This document shows positions 24,666 to 32,046 of a stretch of DNA of 64,000 nt, in pieces (position 1 is the first letter of the stretch; every line of letters starts with the position of its first letter). The DNA is from Comamonadaceae bacterium UBA2121 (lineage in GTDB: Bacteria; Pseudomonadota; Gammaproteobacteria; Burkholderiales; Burkholderiaceae_C). The translations under genes and the position numbers were made by a program. The notes under the pieces are model-generated. The model worked only from the letters and a program-made list of their open reading frames with translations. It searched no databases and had not been told where the DNA came from. The stretch lies in contig DCYB01000011.1 in NCBI GenBank assembly GCA_002331385.1, forward strand, positions 171,459 through 235,458, given 5' to 3'.

Positions 24666-26168
24666 TCAGAAGCGGGGCAGATCGGGGTGCGAAATCTGGC
24701 CGCCGCGCACCAGCATCTTGCCGTATTCGGCGCAGCGGTTGTGCGTGGGAATCACCTTGCCGGGGTTGAGCAGGCCCTTGGGGTCGAACGCCGCTTTCAG
24801 CGCGAACATCTGCAGGTTTTCCTCGGTGGTGAATTGCGTGCACATGCTGTTGAGCTTTTCCACGCCCACGCCGTGCTCGCCGGTCACCGTGCCGCCCATG
24901 GCGACGCTGGTCTCCAGAATATCCGCGCCGAACAGTTCGCAGCGATGCAGCTCGTCGGGATCGTTGGCATCGAACAGGATCAGCGGATGCAGGTTGCCAT
25001 CGCCTGCGTGAAACACGTTCGCGCAGCGCAGCTGGTATTTCTTTTCCATCTCCTGGATGGCCAGCAGAATGTCGGCCAGGCGCTTGCGCGGAATGGTCGA
25101 ATCCATGCACATATAGTCGGGGCTGATGCGGCCACTGGCGGGAAACGCGTTCTTGCGTCCGCTCCAGAAACGCATGCGTTCTTCTTCGCTGTTGCTCACG
25201 GCGATGGCGGTGGCGCCGGCGCGTGTGAGCACGTCGCTCATGCGGCCAATTTCTTCTTCCACCTCTTCGGGCGTGCCGTCGCTCTCGCACAGCAAAATGG
25301 CTTCGGCCGTCAGGTCGTAGCCCGCGCAGACGAAATCTTCCACGGCGGCGGTCATGGGTTTGTCCATCATCTCCAGTCCCGCGGGAATGATGCCTGCGGC
25401 GATCACCGCCGCCACCGCATCACCGGCCTTGCGCACGTCGTCGAAGCTGGCCATGATGCAGCGCGCCAGTTGCGGCTTGGGAATGAGTTTGACGGTCACC
25501 TCCGTCGCTACGGCCAGCATGCCTTCGCTGCCGATCATCACGGTGAGCAGGTCGTAGCCGGGCACGTCCAGCGCCTCGCTGCCAAAGGTGATCGGTTCGC
25601 CCTCGATGGTGAAGCCGCGCACGCGCAGCACGTTGTGTACCGTGAGGCCATATTTGAGGCAGTGCACGCCGCCCGAATTTTCGGCCACGTTGCCGCCGAT
25701 CGTGCAGGCGATCTGGCTGCTCGGGTCGGGGGCGTAATACAGGTCGTAGGGCGCGGCCGCATCGCTGATGGCGAGGTTGCGCACCCCGCACTGCACGCGC
25801 GCCGTGCGGCTCACCGGGTCGACATCGAGAATCCGGTTGAACTTGGCCAGTGACAGGGTCACCCCCATGGCATGCGGCATCGCGCCGCCTGACAGCCCGG
25901 TGCCCGCACCGCGCGCCACCACCGGCACGTCCAGCGCATGGCAGGTGCGCAATACGGCCTGCACCTGCGCTTCGGTCTCCGGCAGCGCAACCACCAATGG
26001 TCGCTGGCGGTACGCCGTCAACCCGTCGCATTCATACGGCGTGGTGTCTTCGGCATTCCAGAGCAGGGCATGCGCAGGCAGGTGCTGGCCCAGTGCGTCA
26101 ACGATCTGTTGTTGTCGCGCGGCGCGCTCGTTGGCAGTGGTGGGTGGCGTGGCGGTGGCGGTACTCAT
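24666..26168 (-). CDS. glcD: FAD-linked oxidase, glycolate oxidase subunit GlcD-like
   Basis: This 500-residue flavoenzyme has the PCMH-type FAD domain: RPLVVALPETEAQVQAVLR, then VVARGAGTGLSGGAMP (about 89-104) and TIGGNVAENSGGVHCLKYG near 160. The C-terminal FAD-oxidase domain ends with GTVTGEHGVGVEKL and the LNPGKVIP tail. These are typical of GlcD and D-lactate dehydrogenases. GlcE and GlcF are not beside it here, so it may be a D-lactate- or D-2-hydroxyacid dehydrogenase working alone. The start at 26168 follows CGGGGA; the upstream frame from 26210 is dispensable. Confidence 0.85.
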   Translation of the reverse strand: MSTATATPPTTANERAARQQQIVDALGQHLPAHALLWNAEDTTPYECDGLTAYRQRPLVVALPETEAQVQAVLRTCHALDVPVVARGAGTGLSGGAMPHAMGVTLSLAKFNRILDVDPVSRTARVQCGVRNLAISDAAAPYDLYYAPDPSSQIACTIGGNVAENSGGVHCLKYGLTVHNVLRVRGFTIEGEPITFGSEALDVPGYDLLTVMIGSEGMLAVATEVTVKLIPKPQLARCIMASFDDVRKAGDAVAAVIAAGIIPAGLEMMDKPMTAAVEDFVCAGYDLTAEAILLCESDGTPEEVEEEIGRMSDVLTRAGATAIAVSNSEEERMRFWSGRKNAFPASGRISPDYMCMDSTIPRKRLADILLAIQEMEKKYQLRCANVFHAGDGNLHPLILFDANDPDELHRCELFGADILETSVAMGGTVTGEHGVGVEKLNSMCTQFTTEENLQMFALKAAFDPKGLLNPGKVIPTHNRCAEYGKMLVRGGQISHPDLPRF

Positions 26169-26261
26169 TCCCCGAATGTAGTGCAAGCCGGTCGGGCGCG
26201 GTGTGAACAAATTTGCAGGGGTTTGTGAGCGGCGGCGCAGATGCGGCCGGTCACTACGCCG

Positions 26262-27179
26262 TCACGCCAGCGTCTTGCGCAGCCATTCGGCAAACGCGGC
26301 GCATTCCCAGCGGTCCATGGTGCCGGTGCGCCAGCACAGGTAATGGGCGTGGGGGCTGGGCGCGACGAGGTTGTCGAACAGCGGCACCAACGTGCCCTGA
26401 TCCAGCCAGGGTCTGCCCAGTTTGAGGCGCACGAGCGCCACGCCCATGCTGGCGGCGGCGGCGTCGCACATGAGGCCGACGTCGTTGAATTGCGAGCCTT
26501 CCGTGGGAGCGGGCCAGTCCAGTCCGCAGAGGTCGAACCAACTGCGCCAGGGCTCCAGAGGGCTGCGCAAAAGCGGTATGCCCTCCAGATCTTCTGGCCG
26601 GTCGAACGGGCCGTGCTCGCGCACGAAGGCGGGCGAGGCGAGTGGCGTGACCACGTCGCGCGCGAGCTCCACGTGTTCCATGTCGGCGTAGTGGCCGGGG
26701 CCGAAGCGCACGACCAGATCAGCGTCTTCGGCCACCACGTCGAGCAGCGGGATCGACACTTGCAGCGCCAGGTCGATTTCCGGATAGGCCTCGGTGAACT
26801 GGCGCAGGCGCGGGATCAGGATGGAGCGCGCAAACGTGGGCGTGACGGCCAGCTTGAGTCGGCGTTTGCCGGGCATGCTGTCCGCGCCGGGAAAGCGCTG
26901 CAGCGCGCCCAGGCCTTCGCGCACGTGGGCGAGATAGGCGCTGCCATCGGTGGTGAGCGAAAAATCGGAGCGCCCGAACAGCCGCGTGCCAAGCAACTGT
27001 TCGAGTTGCCGCACGCGGTGGCTGACGGCGCTGGGCGTGACGCAGAGTTCGTCCGCCGTGAGCGTGACGCTGCGCAACCGCGCGAGCGCCTCAAACGTCA
27101 GCAGACACTGAATAGGCGGAATGCGCCGCAGCGCAGCCGAATCGCCGCCAAAGGGCTGGAAGCTGGATCCGCCGGGCAT
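26262..27179 (-). CDS. LysR-family transcriptional regulator, GcvA-like
   Basis: This 305-residue regulator has an N-terminal winged helix-turn-helix (LLTFEALARLRSVTLTADELCVTPSAVSHRVRQLEQLLGTRLFGR, about 26-70) and a LysR effector-binding domain (88-290). The signature VSHRVRQLE and RPWLDQGTLVPL place it near GcvA. It lies between glcD and purU on the same strand. Control of one-carbon or glycolate metabolism would be consistent with these neighbours, but is only inferred. Confidence 0.83.
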   Translation of the reverse strand: MPGGSSFQPFGGDSAALRRIPPIQCLLTFEALARLRSVTLTADELCVTPSAVSHRVRQLEQLLGTRLFGRSDFSLTTDGSAYLAHVREGLGALQRFPGADSMPGKRRLKLAVTPTFARSILIPRLRQFTEAYPEIDLALQVSIPLLDVVAEDADLVVRFGPGHYADMEHVELARDVVTPLASPAFVREHGPFDRPEDLEGIPLLRSPLEPWRSWFDLCGLDWPAPTEGSQFNDVGLMCDAAAASMGVALVRLKLGRPWLDQGTLVPLFDNLVAPSPHAHYLCWRTGTMDRWECAAFAEWLRKTLA

Positions 27180-27233
27180 GTTCGCACTGGTCTCTGTGAA
27201 GTGGTGGTGGGTAGCAGCGATTTTGCCGGGTTT

Positions 27234-28082
27234 TCAGCGGAAGATGACGGTCTTGTGTCCGTTCATCAACACGCGGTGTTCGCTGTGCCACTTGACGGCG
27301 CGGGCGAGCACCTGGCTTTCGGTGTCGCGGCCACGGGCGGTGAGATCTTCCACGGTGTCGGAGTGGATGGCGCGTGCGACGTCCTGCTCGATGATCGGGC
27401 CCTCGTCCAGATCGGCGGTGACGTAGTGCGCGGTAGCGCCGATCAGCTTCACGCCACGGTCATGCGCCTGATAGTAGGGCTTGGCACCCTTGAAGCTGGG
27501 CAGGAAGCTGTGGTGGATGTTGATGGCGCGGCCCGCGAGCTTTTTGCACAGATCGTCCGACAGCACCTGCATGTAGCGGGCGAGCACGACCAGTTCGGCT
27601 CCCTCGGCTTGGATGATCTCGAACTGCTTGGCTTCCGCCTGTGCCTTGGTCGCTGCTGTCACAGGAATGTGGTGGAACGGGATGTTGTAGCTGGCCGCGA
27701 GCTGGTAGAACTCGCGGTGGTTGCTGATGATGGCGCGGATGTCGATGGGCAGCAGGCCCGACTTCCAGCGGAACAGCAGGTCGTTCAGGCAATGCCCTTC
27801 CTTGCTGACCATGATGGCGGTCTTCATGGGCATGCTGGTGGCGTGCAGGCCCCAATGCATCTTGTAGGTCTCGGCAAAGGCGGACAGCTCGCCCTTGAGG
27901 GTGTCCAGATTGGAATGCTCACACGCGAACTGCACGCGCATGAAGAACAGACCAGTGGCTTTGTCGTTGTACTGTGCGGCTTCTTCGATGTTGGCGTCGC
28001 GCTCCAGCAGGAAACCGGAGACCGCGTGCACCAGCCCCAGACGGTCGGGACAGGAGAGTGTCAGGATGTAGGATTCGGTCAT
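27234..28082 (-). CDS. purU: Formyltetrahydrofolate deformylase PurU
   Basis: This 282-residue enzyme hydrolyses 10-formyltetrahydrofolate to formate and tetrahydrofolate. The N-terminal ACT domain starts ILTLSCPDRLGLVHAVSGFL (about 5-24) and the C-terminal formyl-transferase-like domain has IISNH, FHHIPV, INIHHSFLPSFKG and DLDEGPIIEQ with the catalytic Asn, His and Asp. The open frame starts 63 residues earlier, but ATG at 28082 gives the standard N-terminus. It ends 54 bases before gcvA-like. Confidence 0.93.
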   Translation of the reverse strand: MTESYILTLSCPDRLGLVHAVSGFLLERDANIEEAAQYNDKATGLFFMRVQFACEHSNLDTLKGELSAFAETYKMHWGLHATSMPMKTAIMVSKEGHCLNDLLFRWKSGLLPIDIRAIISNHREFYQLAASYNIPFHHIPVTAATKAQAEAKQFEIIQAEGAELVVLARYMQVLSDDLCKKLAGRAINIHHSFLPSFKGAKPYYQAHDRGVKLIGATAHYVTADLDEGPIIEQDVARAIHSDTVEDLTARGRDTESQVLARAVKWHSEHRVLMNGHKTVIFR

Positions 28083-28161
28083 ATGGCCCCGATTGTCGCA
28101 GCACGCGGCAGCGGGCGTCTGCGATAGGCGGCATGTCGGGGTCGGAGTGCGGGTCGGGCGC

Positions 28162-29070
28162 TCAGCGTTTCCACTGCTGGCGTAGTTCGGCGCAGTGATC
28201 GCGGGGCGGCAGCGGGGGCGTGGTGACGTAGAGATCGGCCTGCTGGGGCGACCCCGGTGTGTCCACGCCACTGCGTGCGATCACGGCCTTCAGCGTCAGG
28301 CCGTCGCCCTTGAGCCACTGCGGCACGCCGATGTCGCGGCGCACATGGCCGCCTCCGGCCACCAGCAGCACGACCTTTGCGGGCTGAAGGCTCGCGCGGA
28401 TCACCTTGGCCATGCTGTCGTCGCGTGCCAACTGGATGCGCGCCATCGGCAGCCACTGCGATTCGGGCAGCAGATCGCAATGGCCGTCGCGGATGGCCTG
28501 CATCTGCATTTGCATGCCAGCGGCGGACAACTGCGTATCCAGGCGCTCATCCTTCATCGCCGCCCGCATGGCCTCACGCGGCAGGTTGCCGCCCCGCACC
28601 GGAACGCCCGCGCGCACGGCAGTCATGACGGTGCGACCGTAGTGCTTCCATGGCCAGCCTTTGTCGTTCCAGTTCAGCGCCTTTTGCACTTCGTCTTCGC
28701 TGGCGTCGCTCGGCAAGGGAGCGCCGGGCGTGCCGGCATCGGCCATTTCCAGCACCAGGGCGGCAAGGCGCTGGCGCGCGGCCAGTTCTCGCACCGTGTC
28801 GGCCTCCCATTGGTGGTGCATGAGCGCGTCGTGCTGCTCGCCCAGCAGCAGCGCGTCGGCGGTCTGCAGCCGGTCCAGCGCCTGGTGCCACGCGGCGAAG
28901 TCGGCGGGCTGGTGCAGGGGGATGGGCAGCGCGGCCGCTGGCGGCGTGCGCTCCGCTGGTGGCACCGCGCAGCCCGAGAGCAGCGCCCATGGCAGTAGTC
29001 CGACGAAAAGTCGGCCCGCAAGAGTCAGCACTTTCGTCGCTGTCAATGGGGTTGAGGCAATGAGAATCAT
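28162..29070 (-). CDS. chaN: ChaN-family iron-regulated lipoprotein
   Basis: This 302-residue protein has a signal peptide ending in the lipobox LLSGC (Cys 34) and a ChaN (DUF399) domain, with the haem-related LLLGEQHDALMHHQ segment near 74-87 and LVAGGGHVRRDIGVP near the C-terminus. ChaN proteins are outer-membrane lipoproteins linked to haem binding and iron uptake. AGGA precedes the ATG. A Fur-box-like sequence overlaps the start codon, supporting iron control. It diverges from the ribonucleotide reductase gene. Confidence 0.85.
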   Translation of the reverse strand: MILIASTPLTATKVLTLAGRLFVGLLPWALLSGCAVPPAERTPPAAALPIPLHQPADFAAWHQALDRLQTADALLLGEQHDALMHHQWEADTVRELAARQRLAALVLEMADAGTPGAPLPSDASEDEVQKALNWNDKGWPWKHYGRTVMTAVRAGVPVRGGNLPREAMRAAMKDERLDTQLSAAGMQMQMQAIRDGHCDLLPESQWLPMARIQLARDDSMAKVIRASLQPAKVVLLVAGGGHVRRDIGVPQWLKGDGLTLKAVIARSGVDTPGSPQQADLYVTTPPLPPRDHCAELRQQWKR

Positions 29071-29074
29071 TGTT
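29056..29074. promoter_or_regulatory. Fur-box-like operator overlapping the chaN start codon
   Basis: GGCAATGAGAATCATTGTT matches the Fur consensus at 14 of 19 positions, with an uninterrupted ATCATT core. On the chaN strand it covers the codons for Met-Ile-Leu-Ile, so Fur binding here would block RNA polymerase or early elongation. It is not a coding artefact only: other codons for these residues would break the match. Confidence 0.6.
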
Positions 29075-29377
29075 GAATCCTAAACGTCTCCATGCAACTA
29101 TATGAATGCAACTGCGTCCCGAGCAGCGATGTAAATCAATGTCAGAGAAACCACGTAGTTGCACTTCCCGGATTTGTCCAAACAACAAGACTTTGCGTGC
29201 ATTGTGTGCTATCGAAGTTGAAAACCATCGACTTCAAGATTGACCGGTATTCAGACATTTTTTCGCTGAAAGGTGTAGAAAGCAGGGTTGCCGATGACCC
29301 ACAGGCTGAGCGCGTCTGTCCCCTCCTGTGGCATCGAATTGAATACCTCACTTGCCTACTGCGGAGTTCCATCTTCC
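29071..29377. other. Divergent leader region before nrdJ
   Basis: This AT-rich 307-base region separates chaN and nrdJ. It contains GCGATGTAAATCAA at 29126-29139, which fits the FNR consensus at 8 of 10 positions, and an 8-bp inverted repeat TGCAACTA (29093-29100) / TAGTTGCA (29156-29163) with 55 bases between. I see no cobalamin riboswitch core. An alternative nrdJ start at 29294 would lie inside this region. Confidence 0.5.
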
Positions 29378-31828
29378 ATGAAAAGAGAAACAGCTGATCT
29401 GCTTCCGACGCTGTCCATGCAACCCATCAGCTTTGATGTGCTGCGCGAGAAATACTTCAAGAATGGCGAGAACGATGTAGAGGAGCTGTACCGCCGCGTG
29501 GCGCGTGCGCTGGCCTCGGTGGAGCGCGAAGATCTGCGCGAGCCACTGGAGGCGAAGTTCCTCGACAACCTGCGCGTGGGCGCGATCGGCGCAGGCCGCA
29601 TCATGAGTGCCGCGGGCACCGACATCCAGGCCACGCTCATCAACTGCTTCGTACAACCCGTGGGTGATTGCATCCAGGGCGTGGACGACGCGGGCTATCC
29701 CGGCATTTACGAAGCGCTGCGCGAAGCGGCGGAGACCATGCGCCGTGGTGGCGGCGTGGGCTATGACTTCTCGCGCATCCGTCCGCGTGGTGCGCTGGTC
29801 AAAGGCACGGCGTCGATGGCGTCCGGCCCCTGCAGCTATATCAACGTGTTTGACCAGTCGTGCTCGACCGTGGAGAGCGCGGGCGCGCGACGCGGCGCGC
29901 AAATGGGCGTGCTGCGCATCGACCATCCGGATGTGCTCGACTTCATCACCGCCAAGCGCACACCGGGGCGCTGGAATAACTTCAACGTGTCCGTCGGCGT
30001 GCCCGATGGGTTCATGAAGGCCGTGGAAGCCGATGCCGATTGGGAACTGATCCACGAAGCCACGCCAGGCAAGGAACTGGTGGAGCAGGGCGCGTACCAG
30101 CGCAGCGACGGCCAATGGGTGTACCGCAAAGTGCGCGCGCGCGAACTGTGGGACACGATCATGAAATCGGCCTACGACTTTGCCGAGCCGGGCATCCTGT
30201 TCCTGGACCAGATCAACACCGACAACAACCTGCATTACGCCGAGCAGATCCAGGCCACCAATCCCTGCGGAGAGCAGCCGCTGCCGCCCTATGGTTGCTG
30301 CGATCTGGGGCCGATCATCCTCACGCGCTTCGTGCGCAACCCGTTCGGCATCCACGGCGATGCGCAGTTCGATTTCGACGCCTTCGAAGCATCGGTAGCG
30401 ACGCAGGTGCGCGCACTCGACAACGTGCTGGACCTGACGTTCTGGCCGCTCGATCAGCAGCGCGCCGAATCGTCCGCCAAGCGCCGCATTGGAGTCGGCT
30501 TCACCGGCATGGGCAACACGCTGGCCATGCTCAAGCTGCGCTACGACCGCGAAGATGGCCGCACCATGGCGGTGAAGATTGCCGAGCACATGCGCGACGC
30601 CGCCTACCGCGCATCGGTCGAGCTGGCCAAGGAAAAGGGCGCATTCCCCAAGTTCAAGGCCGATGGCTATCTGAAAGAAGGCACGTTCGCCAGCCGCCTG
30701 CCCGAGGACATCAAGAAAGCCATCCGCAAGCACGGTATCCGCAACAGCCACCTGCTGTCGATCGCGCCTACGGGCACGGTCAGCCTGGCCTTCGCCGACA
30801 ACGCATCGAACGGCATCGAGCCGCCGTTCTCGTGGACCTACACGCGCCGCAAGCGCGAGGCCGATGGCAGCAAGAGCGAGTACGTGGTCGAGGACTACGC
30901 CTGGCGGCTGTTCAAGACCCTGGGCGGCGATGTGAACCAGTTGCCCGAGTACTTTGTGAGCGCCATGGACATGGCCGCTGGCGATCACGTGGCGATGATG
31001 GAAGCCGTGCAACCGTTTATCGACACGGCCATCTCCAAGACCGTGAACGTGCCGGAAGACTATCCGTACGACGACTTCAAGAACCTCTATCTGCAGGCGT
31101 GGCATTCGCGCCTGAAGGGGCTGGCCACGTATCGCCCCAACAGCATTCTGGGTGCCGTGCTCGAAGTGCCGGTGGCGCCCAAGGCCGAGGCGCCAGCGCC
31201 CACGTTGCCTGTACCCGCTCCGGCGCTCGATCCGATGCGCACCATGATCGAAAGCCGCCCCAAGGGCAGCCTGTCGGCCGTGGCAGAAAAGCTGGAGTAC
31301 TGGACGCAGGAAGGCCACAAAGCGCTGTACCTGATTGTCTCCTTCCTGCCGATTCCGGACGGACGCGGCGGCACGGTGGAGCGCGCGATCGAGTTCTTCA
31401 TGCCGGTGGGCCAAAGCGGCGAGTCGCAACAGTGGATCACAGCCAGCATGCGCCTGCTCTCGCTGGCTGCGCGTGGCGGTTTCCTGGAGCGCGCGTTGAG
31501 CGACATGCGCAAGGTGGCGTGGGACCGTGGCCCTGTGCGTCTCGGTTTTCACACCAAGGACGACGGCACGCGCGTGCCGCTGTGGCATGACTCGGAAGTC
31601 GCCGCCATTGCCTACGCCATTCAGAACATCCTGGCGCAGCGCGTGGCGCCATTGCAGCAAGTGCTGCCTCTGGAAGAGCCCGATGTTGCGGAATCGGCAG
31701 GCGCGGTCCATGCGATGCCACCGACCATGGCGGGCAAGAAGTGCCATGAGTGCGGCGCGCACGCCGTGATTCGCAAGGATGGCTGCGACTATTGCACGCA
31801 GTGCGGTGCGTTGGGAAGCTGCGGCTGA
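29378..31828 (+). CDS. nrdJ: Class II (adenosylcobalamin-dependent) ribonucleoside-diphosphate reductase
   Basis: This enzyme of about 816 residues makes deoxyribonucleotides without oxygen, using coenzyme B12 to create the radical. The catalytic-barrel motifs NCFVQPVGDC, TMRRGGGVGYDFS, ATNPCGEQPLPPYGCCDLG and APTGTVSLAFADNASNGIEP are present, including the active-site Asn-x-Cys-x-Glu. The C-terminus has CHECG and CTQCGALGSCG, a zinc-like or redox cysteine tail typical of the class. No small NrdB-type partner is beside it. The start is uncertain: ATG 29294 has a better ribosome-binding site, but the residues between look non-coding. An FNR-like half-site upstream fits anaerobic use. Confidence 0.9.
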   Translation: MKRETADLLPTLSMQPISFDVLREKYFKNGENDVEELYRRVARALASVEREDLREPLEAKFLDNLRVGAIGAGRIMSAAGTDIQATLINCFVQPVGDCIQGVDDAGYPGIYEALREAAETMRRGGGVGYDFSRIRPRGALVKGTASMASGPCSYINVFDQSCSTVESAGARRGAQMGVLRIDHPDVLDFITAKRTPGRWNNFNVSVGVPDGFMKAVEADADWELIHEATPGKELVEQGAYQRSDGQWVYRKVRARELWDTIMKSAYDFAEPGILFLDQINTDNNLHYAEQIQATNPCGEQPLPPYGCCDLGPIILTRFVRNPFGIHGDAQFDFDAFEASVATQVRALDNVLDLTFWPLDQQRAESSAKRRIGVGFTGMGNTLAMLKLRYDREDGRTMAVKIAEHMRDAAYRASVELAKEKGAFPKFKADGYLKEGTFASRLPEDIKKAIRKHGIRNSHLLSIAPTGTVSLAFADNASNGIEPPFSWTYTRRKREADGSKSEYVVEDYAWRLFKTLGGDVNQLPEYFVSAMDMAAGDHVAMMEAVQPFIDTAISKTVNVPEDYPYDDFKNLYLQAWHSRLKGLATYRPNSILGAVLEVPVAPKAEAPAPTLPVPAPALDPMRTMIESRPKGSLSAVAEKLEYWTQEGHKALYLIVSFLPIPDGRGGTVERAIEFFMPVGQSGESQQWITASMRLLSLAARGGFLERALSDMRKVAWDRGPVRLGFHTKDDGTRVPLWHDSEVAAIAYAIQNILAQRVAPLQQVLPLEEPDVAESAGAVHAMPPTMAGKKCHECGAHAVIRKDGCDYCTQCGALGSCG

Positions 31829-31999
31829 GCACGCGCGGCGCCGGATGTGGCGGCAGGCCGTGCGCACTGCCACCACACCTGGCGTGGATGAGAAGATGCA
31901 CAGCGCATCACAGCCGCGCAGGAAAAGTGAGTGGGTGCGCGCAAGCGTGCGAGTCTGCGCAAAAATTGACTGTCACTGTGACCGGGTCCCCTTGTTGAT

Positions 32000-32040
32000 T
32001 TGATTTATCTCAACTTTTTTGGGGTTTGGGTCTCTACACT
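32000..32040 (+). promoter_or_regulatory. FNR-type promoter of narXL
   Basis: TTGAT-TTAT-CTCAA at 32000-32013 matches the FNR consensus at 9 of 10 positions. A TACACT at 32035-32040 has the correct distance to be the -10 element of a class II FNR promoter with the box centred near -41. Transcription would then start at about 32047, which is the ATG of narX. GTCAC-T-GTGAC at 31972-31982 is a further small palindrome of unknown meaning. Confidence 0.6.
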
Positions 32041-32046
32041 GACGTG

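Noticed and set aside
29095..29110. NrdR-box-like ACTATATG upstream of the ribonucleotide reductase
   Set aside because: Only one half of the 16-bp NrdR consensus matches, and no second box is found three helical turns away, as real NrdR sites usually have.
29071..29377. Possible cobalamin riboswitch before the B12-dependent ribonucleotide reductase
   Set aside because: The conserved B12-box core and the GCCACTG-type elements were looked for and are absent.
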